Part shown: piece after piece, positions 18,086 to 27,311 of the stretch
How the letters are laid out: the number at the start of each line of letters is the position of its first letter
How positions within the stretch are numbered: the stretch's first letter is position 1
Origin: JBBDMU01 sp040905685
Lineage (GTDB): Bacteria > Bacteroidota > Rhodothermia > Balneolales > Natronogracilivirgulaceae
Reading direction: 5' to 3'
DNA: 64,000 nt
Assembly: GCA_040905685.1 (NCBI GenBank)
Contig: JBBDRB010000074.1
Location: 38,975-102,974 of the forward strand
Program-made: the position numbers and the translations under genes
Notes under the pieces: model-generated
Told to the model about the DNA's origin: nothing
What the model saw: the letters and a program-made list of their open reading frames with translations, nothing else
Database searches by the model: none

Positions 18086-19345
18086 ATGGCTGATCCTAAG
18101 TTTAGAACTCATCACGGGATGGTGGACATTCTCCCTGATGAAGCACGGAAATGGCAGAATCTTGAGCGCATCATTCGGGAAGCTGCCCGTAAATATGATT
18201 TTGAAGAGATCAGGACGCCGGTTTTGGAACCCACCGAACTTATTTCCAGAGGCATTGGTCAGTTAACCGATATTGTCACCAAGGAAATGTTCACGTTTTC
18301 AAGGGGCGAGGATAATTACGTTTTGCGGCCAGAAGGAACGGCGCCCGTTGCCAGAGCTTATGTTCAGCATCATCTCGGCCGGCAGGGGGGTACGCATAAG
18401 TTGTTTTATATCGGTCCTTTTTTTAGGGCCGAACGCCCACAAAAAGGGCGGCAGAGACAGTTCCATCAGTTCGGCGCTGAATTAATTGGCAGTCCTGACC
18501 CCCTGGCTGATGCAGAAACCATTGCTTTCATGATGGAGATCTACAGGGAAATCGGGATCAGGAATACCGTTCTCGAAATCAATTCCGTGGGCGATCCCGA
18601 AACCAGATCCCTTTACCGGGACGCCCTGAAGAATTACTTCAAGCCTTTTCTGGCCGGAATGAGTGAACTTTCACAGAGCCGCTATGAAAAAAATCCCATG
18701 CGCATTCTGGACTCTAAGGAAAGGGAGGACCTCCCGTTTCTTGAAAATGCACCTAAGATAACCAGCTTTTTGACTGAGGCCAGTGCAGGGCATTATCAAT
18801 CGTTAAAACAATACCTGGATGTCCTGAACATCCTGTACCGTGAAAATCCCTGCCTGGTCCGCGGCCTCGATTATTATACCGAAACGGCATTTGAACTTAG
18901 CAGTCCCGATCTGGGCAGCCAGGATGCGCTTGGCGGAGGCGGACGATATGATTTGCTCGTAGAGGAGATTGGGGGTCCGCCTACACCGGCGGTGGGTTTT
19001 GCCTGCGGCATGGAACGGCTGTTTATCACAGCCGAAGTTCTTGGATTGGATTTGATGAGTGAAAACCCCCTCGATATCTACCTTGTTACACGGGGTGAGG
19101 CCGCAAGGAAATGGGCCCTGGAAAGGTTGCCGGAACTTAGGGCCCGAAACCTTTCCTGTACAATGGATTATTTGAGCCGGTCCCTGAAGGCACAGATGAA
19201 AGAAGCCAACAGAAAGAAATCCAGATATGCCGTTATTGTCGGTGACAATGAACTGGAATCCGGCAAATTCACCCTGAGGGATATGGAAAAGAGTGAAGAA
19301 CAACAGCTCGGGTTCAATGAAATCATCAATAAACTGCCGGCATGA
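18086..19345 (+). CDS. hisS: Histidyl-tRNA synthetase
   Basis: A class II aminoacyl-tRNA synthetase that charges tRNA-His. Motif 2 appears as FRAERPQKGRQRQFHQ, the histidine-specific loops as LVRGLDYYTETAFE and GGGGRYDLL, and motif 3 as GFACGMERL. The C-terminal anticodon-binding domain includes DIYLVTRGEAA and YAVIVGDNEL. An upstream in-frame start at 18026 would add 20 residues (MITASYLLRL) that do not fit the family; MADPKFRTHHGMVDILP at 18086 is the usual HisS start and gives 419 residues. The stop overlaps the next gene by four bases. Confidence 0.95.
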   Translation: MADPKFRTHHGMVDILPDEARKWQNLERIIREAARKYDFEEIRTPVLEPTELISRGIGQLTDIVTKEMFTFSRGEDNYVLRPEGTAPVARAYVQHHLGRQGGTHKLFYIGPFFRAERPQKGRQRQFHQFGAELIGSPDPLADAETIAFMMEIYREIGIRNTVLEINSVGDPETRSLYRDALKNYFKPFLAGMSELSQSRYEKNPMRILDSKEREDLPFLENAPKITSFLTEASAGHYQSLKQYLDVLNILYRENPCLVRGLDYYTETAFELSSPDLGSQDALGGGGRYDLLVEEIGGPPTPAVGFACGMERLFITAEVLGLDLMSENPLDIYLVTRGEAARKWALERLPELRARNLSCTMDYLSRSLKAQMKEANRKKSRYAVIVGDNELESGKFTLRDMEKSEEQQLGFNEIINKLPA

Positions 19346-20625
19346 AAAAAAGTATTATTACTATTGTCATCCTCGTTCTCCTCCTTTTTCTGCTTAACTG
19401 GTGGACGGGTACGATAATCAGCTCCCGGATAGACGATCAGCTGTCCGGAGTCCTGGCCGGCGGACAGGCAGGAGCCCTGACCTATTCAGGCAACACTGTT
19501 AGTCCGCTGCTGTCTCAGGTAACGATTAGCCGGCTGAGTTACCGCAATGGACAAAACCATGAATTCAGGGCGGAATCGATCCGTGCCTCGTTTACCTACC
19601 GGGATTTTTTCAAACTTCTGACCGGAAACACCTCAGAGGTGTTCCGTGAACTGTCGTATCTGTCATTGTATTTCAATAATTCGGCATGGATAGATCACGA
19701 TAATTCCAGCGAGACCACGCTTGATGACGGGTTTTTCACCCTGAGAGGTGATATTACCGGTGGCCTGGTCCGGCTGATGCAGAAAAGGCTGCCTTCGGCC
19801 ACCATGAGCCTGGATGTTGAGATGTACGAATTGCAGGACCGGGACCTGAATATTTCCCAAAGCTTTCTCCCGGGATTCAGGGATAACAATGAATTTGACT
19901 TCATAGAAAAATTCAGTGGAAATTTTGAATATGATCCTGTCAGGGACCGGGTTAATATGACAGACGTACAGCTATTAGCCCCGTTCGCCGAGCTGGCCCT
20001 GGACGGGCTGGCGCAATACCGGGCCGGAGAATGGTCGTATTACCCCCGTGAACTCACCATCAGCTACGTTTTGAGCGCACGTCCTGAGGAAACCAGGTTT
20101 ACCGTTTCCCGGAGCCTTGGGCAAATCCAGGTAAACGGCATCAGTCTGAATTCCAGTGCTTCTATTAACATGGATAATTTTTTCCAGGCTCCGGCTAAAA
20201 ACCTGTTTTTCTCCGAAGGGAAAACCGGGTTCTCCCTTGACCGTGTCCATTTCCACCCTTCCCAGGATTTTATACAGGAATATGGCATGATGTTCCAGGC
20301 CTTCGGGCTAAATACCGATGCGATAAACTTCAGACGGGTCACTGGTAATTATACCCTTGAAAATGACCGCCTGATCCTTTACGGAACAGAAATTGAAACT
20401 TCCTTTTTCGAGGCTTACCTGAATATCGATGTCACGTTCAATGAATCCGGTGAAGAGGAGGCCACCATTAACGAAGGCAGCCTGAGAATATCAAAAATGA
20501 CGGCCGGCATTGAAGAATTTTTTGAAAATATTGAGATGCTGTTTTCGACCGAACTACCCAGGGATGACGGCGATATTCTCATCCATTTCCGGGGTCCGTT
20601 AACCTCACCGGAGATCATAGAGTGA
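19342..20625 (+). CDS. Envelope protein with one N-terminal membrane anchor, AsmA-like character
   Basis: A 427-residue protein I cannot name with confidence. It begins with a signal-anchor helix (SIITIVILVLLLFLLNWW) and the rest is predicted beta-rich and periplasmic, with alternating polar and hydrophobic stretches (VTISRLSYRNG, ESIRASFTYRDFFKLL). That texture is like AsmA or other bridge-type envelope proteins, but no clear AsmA motif is present. Its ATG overlaps the hisS stop (ATGA), so it is translated with hisS, an odd pairing that probably reflects shared transcription only. It is convergent with the acyltransferase gene, with 2 bases between them. Confidence 0.6.
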   Translation: MKKSIITIVILVLLLFLLNWWTGTIISSRIDDQLSGVLAGGQAGALTYSGNTVSPLLSQVTISRLSYRNGQNHEFRAESIRASFTYRDFFKLLTGNTSEVFRELSYLSLYFNNSAWIDHDNSSETTLDDGFFTLRGDITGGLVRLMQKRLPSATMSLDVEMYELQDRDLNISQSFLPGFRDNNEFDFIEKFSGNFEYDPVRDRVNMTDVQLLAPFAELALDGLAQYRAGEWSYYPRELTISYVLSARPEETRFTVSRSLGQIQVNGISLNSSASINMDNFFQAPAKNLFFSEGKTGFSLDRVHFHPSQDFIQEYGMMFQAFGLNTDAINFRRVTGNYTLENDRLILYGTEIETSFFEAYLNIDVTFNESGEEEATINEGSLRISKMTAGIEEFFENIEMLFSTELPRDDGDILIHFRGPLTSPEIIE

Positions 20626-20627
20626 GG

Positions 20628-22454
20628 CTAAACCGCTTCCTTGACTTCCTGGAATATCGCGTGGTGCTCGTGGAATTTTTTAATCCCCTCATTGCCCATG
20701 TACCGCTTTAATATGTTCTCATCGGTCTTCGTCAGATCAACCAGTATTAACCCGTCCAGAACATCACTGAAGTTAGGGTCAACGTTGAAACCTAATAATT
20801 TACCGCCCAGCTTAAGATATTGCTTAAGCAGGATAGGAATTCCTTTTTCATCGCTTTCGAACTCCGAGATGAGTTCGGAGACATCCTCAATAGAATTGAT
20901 AATGGATTTTTTAGGGTCCAGCCCTTTGATCCGCCGTGTACGGAAAGGTGTCTTGGGTTTTACCTTTCTGGCAAGTTCCGGCAGATAATTATGAATCTTC
21001 AAAAATGTAACCATCAGATGACGTGAAAACGTATGGTAATCTTTATTGATGCTTACCGGACCAAACAAAATTTTATATTTCGGATATTTAACCACGTAAT
21101 GACCAATTCCTTTCCAGAGCAATAATAAAGGGGTATAAGAGCGCTGATATTCTTTACGGATGAACGAACGGCCCATTTCCAGTGCCGGATTGATCTGTTC
21201 GAAAAATGAAGGCTTTATATTGAACAGGGTCGTGGTATACAATCCTTCCTGTCCGAAACGCTTGATGATGTTGTCGGTTCGCCCCAGACGGTAGGAGCCC
21301 ACAAGTTCATCGGCTTCACTGTTCCAGATAAATAAATGCACATAATTGGAATCATAATCATCCAGATCAATGGCTTTGCCTGTACCCTCACCGGTATCGC
21401 GGAAAGTAATTTCGCGAAGACGGCCGATCTCTCGAAGCACATTGGGAATTTGCTTCGGCGAAGCGTGGTAAACCATATTCTCCCCGGCCTGGAACAAACA
21501 CTGGGATTCAGGCAAATTTTCAACATCGTTCACAAGCAATACCTTGTCGACGGGGCTGATAACCGGTTCCAGGTTCTCCTTCTTCAATTGGAACGAAAAG
21601 CTGGCCTTTTGCCCGTCCTCTTCCTCTGTACGGTTTTCAAGCAAATAGCTGCGCTGCCGAAGATAGGCCGTCATTTCTCCATCGGTATCAAAGGTGGAGA
21701 GCTTTTTTTGCGTTATCAGCTTCCCGACACGGATCTCAATGTCTTTATCCCGCTTGTTGCAAATTTCATGGGGCAGCATTACCGTACGCAGCCGGGGGTG
21801 GATTAATCCGAGTATCTGGAATAAGGCTCCGTTAAAACCATTAAAGTAAACCGGAAGCGCAGAAGCACCTGTTTTTCTGATCACCCGGGCCACGGAGTCA
21901 CTCCATTCCGGGTCGGTAACTTTTCTTTTTTGCATTTGCAGGTGGGAGACCTCTCCGGAAGGGAACATACCCAGCATGCCTCCGTCCCTGACGAACGATA
22001 TTGTTTGTTTCATGGCGGCCAGATTTGCCCGGGCTGCCGTTTTGCCGCCGAAAGGGTCAACAAATAGAAAAATATCACGGGCTTCCGGGATGCGTTCCAG
22101 CATATAATTGGCCATGACCCTGATATCCGGCCGCACGGATTGCATGATGGATGCCAGGATAATTCCCTCTATGCCGCCGTACGGATGATTGGCTGTCACA
22201 ACAACAGATCCTTCCCGGGGAATACGCTCAAGGTCGCGTTCGGAGATCTGGTAATGGATGTTCATGGTCTCGAGGATCTTATCGAAAAAGCGACGATCAT
22301 CCTCTTTCCCTACTGCATCGGCATAGATCTCATTCAATTCCTTCAGGGAAAGAAAACGCTCTAATGTTCTTGCCAGAAGCGAAAACATTTTTTTGCGAAA
22401 CGGGTCTTCATAAGAAAAGTCAAGGCTGAATATTTTTTGAGCGTCTTTGCTCAT
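20628..22454 (-). CDS. OlsF-like bifunctional acyltransferase (PlsC-type plus GNAT-type)
   Basis: A 608-residue fusion. The N-terminal part is an acyltransferase of the lysophospholipid type: TANHPYGGIEG (about residues 89-99) is the NHPxGG form of the HxxxxD motif and MFPSGEVSHLQ is the substrate loop. The C-terminal part (about 310-500) is a GNAT-like N-acyltransferase of the hemolysin/OlsB type, with REITFRDTGEGTG, YVHLFIWN and VGSYRLGRT. This pairing is the architecture of OlsF, which makes ornithine-type aminolipids by N- and then O-acylation of an amino acid. Ornithine or another amino-acid lipid of the outer membrane is the likely product; the amino acid cannot be read from sequence. 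Confidence 0.78.
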   Translation of the reverse strand: MSKDAQKIFSLDFSYEDPFRKKMFSLLARTLERFLSLKELNEIYADAVGKEDDRRFFDKILETMNIHYQISERDLERIPREGSVVVTANHPYGGIEGIILASIMQSVRPDIRVMANYMLERIPEARDIFLFVDPFGGKTAARANLAAMKQTISFVRDGGMLGMFPSGEVSHLQMQKRKVTDPEWSDSVARVIRKTGASALPVYFNGFNGALFQILGLIHPRLRTVMLPHEICNKRDKDIEIRVGKLITQKKLSTFDTDGEMTAYLRQRSYLLENRTEEEDGQKASFSFQLKKENLEPVISPVDKVLLVNDVENLPESQCLFQAGENMVYHASPKQIPNVLREIGRLREITFRDTGEGTGKAIDLDDYDSNYVHLFIWNSEADELVGSYRLGRTDNIIKRFGQEGLYTTTLFNIKPSFFEQINPALEMGRSFIRKEYQRSYTPLLLLWKGIGHYVVKYPKYKILFGPVSINKDYHTFSRHLMVTFLKIHNYLPELARKVKPKTPFRTRRIKGLDPKKSIINSIEDVSELISEFESDEKGIPILLKQYLKLGGKLLGFNVDPNFSDVLDGLILVDLTKTDENILKRYMGNEGIKKFHEHHAIFQEVKEAV

Positions 22455-22738
22455 GCATTGCTCCGGTTTAAATAATTCCTTTTAATGTCTTGTTAATATT
22501 GAATACGTAAAAGGTATTGTTATTATTTGTTAATATATAACAGCCTGCCGATTTTTATAAAAATAAACGGGGTAATCTTTACCAGCCAGGTATGCTTCAA
22601 TATACTTGTTTGACAGGGCTTTTTAAAATTTAACTTAATCCCGCCTATAATATTCCGGGCACATGAGTTCGTTAAAGCATAGAACTTAAACCTCATATTT
22701 TTATACCTTAAGGTTTTAAATATAAATTTTGCCTATAC

Positions 22739-23053
22739 ATGCCCGACTTTGAATTTAATGAAGAGCTGGAGCTTGAAGACCAGGAAAAACAAGATACCGA
22801 TGAACCGCCCAAATACAGAGTCCTGTTGATAAACGATAATTATACCACTTTCGATTTCGTGATTGAAATTCTGGTAAGCATATTTAATAAGAATATTGCT
22901 GATGCGGTGGCCATTACAACCGACGTACATAAAAAGGGTTCCGGGCTGTGCGGCACCTATGCCCGCGAAATCGCCGAAACCAAACTTGAAATGGTAAAGC
23001 AGGCCGGGAATGAAGCCGGGTACCCCCTTCGCTGCCTAATGGAGGAAGAATGA
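22739..23053 (+). CDS. clpS: ATP-dependent Clp protease adaptor ClpS
   Basis: A 104-residue adaptor with an acidic, flexible N-terminal tail and then the ClpS core: YRVLLINDNYTTFDFVIEIL, VHKKGSGLCGTYAREIAE and PLRCLMEEE. ClpS binds N-degron substrates (bulky N-terminal residues) and delivers them to ClpA; the NDNYTTFDF and VHKKG elements line the substrate pocket. The stop overlaps the clpA start by four bases, so adaptor and unfoldase are made together. The roughly 280 bases upstream separate it from the divergent acyltransferase gene and must hold its promoter. Confidence 0.95.
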   Translation: MPDFEFNEELELEDQEKQDTDEPPKYRVLLINDNYTTFDFVIEILVSIFNKNIADAVAITTDVHKKGSGLCGTYAREIAETKLEMVKQAGNEAGYPLRCLMEEE

Positions 23054-25287
23054 TCAGCAAAGAAATGGATAGCATCCTGCGCAACTCCTATCTGCTCGCC
23101 TCTCATCAAAAACATGCGTTTGTATGCCTTGAACACCTGCTTCAGGCCATCCTGAAAGACAGCAACGGAGTAAAGATCATCAGGTCCTGCGGCGGAGATA
23201 CCGAGGAGCTTAACAGAGACATAGAAACGTACTATGGGTCGCTGGAGACCAATGAGGCTGAAGGCTATGAACCGGTTCATACAGTAGGATTTAAGCGGTC
23301 GCTTCACCGGGCGCTCGTTCATGCGCGTTCGGCCGAACAAAAGGAAATAGGGATTGGTGATATCCTTATCTCCATCTTTGAAGAAAAAGACAGCTTTGCA
23401 GCACATTACCTGAACAAACATGGTGTTTCCAAAATGGATGTTTTGAACTATGTTTCTCACGGCATAGCCAAACCCGGATTTGAGCAAGCCGGCGATGAGG
23501 CCGGCACCGGTGAGGAAGAATCTTCCGGTAAATCAGGCAAAAAGGCTGATTTGCTGGGGCCTTACACCCAGGACTGGACCCTTCTGGTCCGGGAAAACAA
23601 ATTTGACAAGGTAATCGGCAGGGAAATGGAGATACAGCGCAGTATTGAAATCCTGTCACGGAGGCGAAAAAACAATCCCATCTATGTTGGGGATCCCGGG
23701 GTCGGAAAGACAGCCATCACTCAGGGGCTGGCCCAGCGAATCGTCCAGGGCACGGTTCCCGACCGCATACGGGACTTCAGGGTGCTATCGCTTGACATGG
23801 GAGCCCTTCTGGCCGGAACAAAATATCGCGGTGATTTCGAAGCACGGCTTAAAGGCGTCATTAATCAGCTTCAGAATCAGAAAAATGTAATTCTGTTCAT
23901 TGATGAGATCCACACCATAATCGGAGCGGGAGCCGCGGGCAACAGTACTATGGACGCTTCAAACCTGCTCAAGCCCGTTCTGGCTACCGGTGAACTTCGA
24001 TGCATCGGGGCCACCACGTTTGAAGAGTACAAGAACCATTTTGAAAAGGACCGGGCTTTGTCCAGGCGTTTCCAGAAAGTTGAGATCGATGAGCCCACGG
24101 TTGAGACGACCGTCCGTATTCTCAAAGGGCTCAAAGATGCCTACGAAGCATATCACGGATTAAAATACACCGGCGGTGCCCTGACAGCTGCAGCTCAGCT
24201 TTCGGCTAAATATCTGAATGACCGGCGGTTGCCGGATAAAGCCATTGACGTGATCGATGAAGTCGGTGCACAAGTCTCTTTGGAGGCCGTTCCCCGCAAG
24301 TCGGTGACGACCCGGGATGTGGAAAAGCTTATTGCCAAGATGGCCAGGATTCCGGCTCACAGCATAGGCACTTCCGAAAAAGAGAATCTGAAAGAACTGG
24401 ACTCTGTACTCAATGAGGTTGTATTTGGTCAGGAAAAAGCGGTGCATTCGGTGGTGACGGCCGTTAAACGAAGCCGGGCGGGACTCGGCAATGAAAACAA
24501 GCCCGTCGGCTCATTCCTTTTTTCCGGTCCGACCGGTGTCGGTAAGACCGAACTTTGCCGGACGCTGGCCGATGAGCTCGGCATTGAGCTGGTCCGGTTT
24601 GACATGAGCGAGTACATGGAAAAACATACCGTATCCAGGCTCATTGGCGCGCCGGCCGGCTATGTCGGCTATGACCAGGGCGGTTTGCTGACCGAGGCCA
24701 TCCGGCGTAAACCCAACTGTGTCCTGCTGCTTGATGAAATTGAAAAGGCCCATGCTGATATCTTCAACGTACTGCTGCAGATCATGGATTATGCGACCCT
24801 GACGGACAATACCGGCCGGAAATCCGATTTCCGAAATGTAATTCTGGTCATGACCTCAAATGTGGGCTCCCGTGAGATAAGTTCTACGAGCATCGGCTTT
24901 AGTGAAGACGCTTCCGGGCTGAGAGGCGATCCCCTCAAAGCCATAAAAGATCACTTCAATCCGGAATTTCGCAACCGGTTAGACGATGTGGTCATTTTTA
25001 ATCACCTTAGCAGGAAAACCCTGGATAAAATTGTTCATAAGTTCATCCGTGAACTTGAACTGCAGCTCATCGACAAGAAGGTAACCCTTAAACTTACCGC
25101 CAGGGCCCTCGGATGGATAGCTGAAAAAGGCTATGATCCGGCCTACGGGGCCCGGCCTATGGGCCGGGTCATCCAGGAGAACATAAAGAATCCGCTTGTT
25201 GATGAAATTCTGTTCGGCAAACTGGATAAAGGCGGGAAAGTCAGGGTGGATATGAAGAAGGGTAAGCTGACTTTTATGTATAACTAA
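23050..25287 (+). CDS. clpA: ClpA, AAA+ unfoldase of the ClpAP protease
   Basis: A 745-residue double AAA+ ATPase. The N-domain (about 1-145) receives ClpS. The first ATPase has Walker A GDPGVGKTA and Walker B VILFIDEIHT. The second has SGPTGVGKTE and CVLLLDEIEKAH. The ClpP-binding tripeptide IGF is visible at about 615-617 (STSIGFSED), so it should dock on ClpP; the middle coiled-coil of ClpB is absent. It works in the cytosol to unfold N-degron and other substrates. clpP is not in the window. Translationally coupled to clpS and followed 25 bases later by a peptidase. Confidence 0.95.
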   Translation: MISKEMDSILRNSYLLASHQKHAFVCLEHLLQAILKDSNGVKIIRSCGGDTEELNRDIETYYGSLETNEAEGYEPVHTVGFKRSLHRALVHARSAEQKEIGIGDILISIFEEKDSFAAHYLNKHGVSKMDVLNYVSHGIAKPGFEQAGDEAGTGEEESSGKSGKKADLLGPYTQDWTLLVRENKFDKVIGREMEIQRSIEILSRRRKNNPIYVGDPGVGKTAITQGLAQRIVQGTVPDRIRDFRVLSLDMGALLAGTKYRGDFEARLKGVINQLQNQKNVILFIDEIHTIIGAGAAGNSTMDASNLLKPVLATGELRCIGATTFEEYKNHFEKDRALSRRFQKVEIDEPTVETTVRILKGLKDAYEAYHGLKYTGGALTAAAQLSAKYLNDRRLPDKAIDVIDEVGAQVSLEAVPRKSVTTRDVEKLIAKMARIPAHSIGTSEKENLKELDSVLNEVVFGQEKAVHSVVTAVKRSRAGLGNENKPVGSFLFSGPTGVGKTELCRTLADELGIELVRFDMSEYMEKHTVSRLIGAPAGYVGYDQGGLLTEAIRRKPNCVLLLDEIEKAHADIFNVLLQIMDYATLTDNTGRKSDFRNVILVMTSNVGSREISSTSIGFSEDASGLRGDPLKAIKDHFNPEFRNRLDDVVIFNHLSRKTLDKIVHKFIRELELQLIDKKVTLKLTARALGWIAEKGYDPAYGARPMGRVIQENIKNPLVDEILFGKLDKGGKVRVDMKKGKLTFMYN

Positions 25288-25312
25288 TCTAAACGGAGAC
25301 CCCATCATCTGC

Positions 25313-26413
25313 ATGCAAAATAATAACGACTCCCGCCTGGCTCAGAAAATCCTCACTCACAGCGTCAGGCTCCGGGCCGGCGAAAACATAATGATACAGC
25401 TGGTTGGGTTAAATGGCATCAACCTGGTCAGGGAACTGGTAAAAGCCGTCCGGAACATGAAAGCCCATCCGTTTCTTCAGATCCAGGACACCGAAATTCA
25501 GCGTGTTTTGCTGGAGACCGGTGATGCCGGATTTTGGGAAAACCAGGCCAGTGCCGATCAAAAACCCCTGATGAAGCAAATGCAGGCCTTTGTGGGTATT
25601 CGCGCTTCTGAGAATATATATGAAACGGCCTCGGTGAGCAGGGAAGCCAATAAAGCTTTTGCCGAAAAACTTCTGCAACCGGTTCATTTTGAGCAGCGTG
25701 TCAAACATACCCGATGGTGCATATTACGTTACCCATCCCCTGCTTTTGCCATGAATGCCAAAATGCCGACTAAGGAGTTTACTGATTTTTTTTATAACTC
25801 CTGCCTGCTGGATTATGATAAACTGCATGAAGCCATGAAGCCGCTTGAAAAAAGGCTGAGAAACGGCCGGGAAATACACCTTAAAGGGAAGGGTACCGAT
25901 ATCCGATTATCTATTGAAGGGCAAAAATGGGTTCCGTGTTACGGAGGCCGCAATTTGCCCGATGGTGAGTTGTTTTCAGCCCCCATCCGGGATTCCGTCA
26001 ACGGGGAGATTACGTATGCCCCTTCGGTGTACCAGGGCAAACCGTATGAATTCGTATATCTGAAAGTCAGGGACGGAGAAGTCGTTGATTTTGATTCCTC
26101 CAATAACGAAGCCCTGGAAGCGGTGCTGAATACGGATAAAGGTTCCAGGCACTTTGGAGAATTCAGTTTCGGGACCAATCCCGTCATTGAACAGCCCGTG
26201 TACGATATTCTCTTTGATGAAAAAATATACGGCTCTAATCATCTGACTCTGGGCCAGGATTATGATGAGGCACCCAATGGCAATAAAAGCTCTATCCACT
26301 GGGATCTCGTTTGCATCGGATCCGATGTGTACCTCGACGGTGAACTGATACGCCAGGGCAGGGATTTCGTACCCGGGGATCTGAAACCCCTTAACAGCAA
26401 ACCGGCGCGTTAG
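25313..26413 (+). CDS. M29 family metallo-aminopeptidase (AmpS/PepS type)
   Basis: A 366-residue peptidase of family M29, which removes N-terminal amino acids from peptides with two metal ions. The metal-ligand segments are NLPDGELF (Glu near 218), FGTNPVIEQPVYDILFDE, then YGSNHLTLGQDY and SSIHWDLVCIG. These match the E-E-H-Y-H-D set of the family. It follows clpA by 25 bases in the same direction, so it can be expressed with clpSA and degrade the short peptides that ClpAP releases; that link is inference from context. Length is a little below the usual 370-410. Confidence 0.85.
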   Translation: MQNNNDSRLAQKILTHSVRLRAGENIMIQLVGLNGINLVRELVKAVRNMKAHPFLQIQDTEIQRVLLETGDAGFWENQASADQKPLMKQMQAFVGIRASENIYETASVSREANKAFAEKLLQPVHFEQRVKHTRWCILRYPSPAFAMNAKMPTKEFTDFFYNSCLLDYDKLHEAMKPLEKRLRNGREIHLKGKGTDIRLSIEGQKWVPCYGGRNLPDGELFSAPIRDSVNGEITYAPSVYQGKPYEFVYLKVRDGEVVDFDSSNNEALEAVLNTDKGSRHFGEFSFGTNPVIEQPVYDILFDEKIYGSNHLTLGQDYDEAPNGNKSSIHWDLVCIGSDVYLDGELIRQGRDFVPGDLKPLNSKPAR

Positions 26414-26416
26414 GCA

Positions 26417-27121
26417 TTAATCTTCATCCTGAATTTCGTCCGGATCGGTGTCTGAATCGATCAGGTCGTCATCGCTGTCATCCGGTCCCAGATCATCATC
26501 ATCGTCGTCGTCGTCATCATCAACGGCCTCGGAGACCATGGTCTTTTTCTTAACCCGGCCTTCCGCAGCCCCGGCTCTCCGGAGCAGCATGGCCACTTCA
26601 AGATTTTCATTCTCGGTAGCGAAATTCAGGGCTGAATCGCCGTTCTTATCACGGTTACTTACGTTTGCCCCGCGGGAGATCAGGTATTTTACAATATCCA
26701 GATGTCCTTCTTTTGCCGCAAGCATAAGCGGTGTCTGTCCCCAAAGCTGAGTGGCGTTGACGTCAGCCCCTTTTTCCACCAGCAGCCTGACCACATCCAG
26801 ATAGCCTTCCCGTGCCGCTATAATTAAAGATGAGGGCGTAATTTCAGCGCCCTTATTCAGCAAAAGCGTTATCATCTTTAAATTACCATTCTGTACGGCT
26901 CTGTTTAATGCGGTACCTCCTATCTTGTTTTTTACATTAACATCGGCACCCTTTTTAATGAAGAACTCAACAACCCCGTAATGGTTATTTTGCGCAGCCA
27001 GGATCAATGGTGTTGATCCGTTTTTGGCAGGTTTGTTAATATCCTCACCTTTTGAGAGATACCTTTTAATATCATCAAGTTTGCCATCTAAGCTGGCTTG
27101 TGCTAACGGTATGCTTTCCAT
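26417..27121 (-). CDS. Ankyrin-repeat protein with poly-aspartate C-terminus
   Basis: A protein of 234 residues if begun at 27121 (MESIPLAQASLDGKLDD). The longer reading from 27229 adds 36 Cys- and aromatic-rich residues that do not look like part of it. Five or so ankyrin repeats are clear (GSTPLILAAQNNHYGVVEFFIKKGADVN and later copies). The last 60 residues are basic and then highly acidic, with a run of ten Asp coded by alternating GAT/GAC codons. Ankyrin repeats bind other proteins; no enzymatic domain is present. It is convergent with the M29 gene, with 3 bases between them. Partner and role unknown. Confidence 0.8.
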   Translation of the reverse strand: MESIPLAQASLDGKLDDIKRYLSKGEDINKPAKNGSTPLILAAQNNHYGVVEFFIKKGADVNVKNKIGGTALNRAVQNGNLKMITLLLNKGAEITPSSLIIAAREGYLDVVRLLVEKGADVNATQLWGQTPLMLAAKEGHLDIVKYLISRGANVSNRDKNGDSALNFATENENLEVAMLLRRAGAAEGRVKKKTMVSEAVDDDDDDDDDDLGPDDSDDDLIDSDTDPDEIQDED

Positions 27122-27311
27122 AATCGCAGTGATTGATTTGAAATTTAAAATATCCTGATAATAGTTTGCTATATTACGGCATGTCGTACATTTAAATAAA
27201 ACGCGATACAAACTGCAACACCTGATCAATTAATATCGCAATAACGGTTACCGGATGTTACGAAGCAGCAAAACGAATAGAAAACCAAATGTTGTATTTG
27301 ATAGACTTTTT

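Noticed and set aside
22600..22660. TTGACA and TATAAT as a sigma-70 promoter of clpS
   Set aside because: Both hexamers are present upstream of clpS but they are 30 bases apart, far too long for a normal spacer.
26460..26525. Microsatellite or CRISPR-like repeat (TCATCATCGTCG)
   Set aside because: It is a coding tract for poly-Asp in the ankyrin protein and has no spacer structure.
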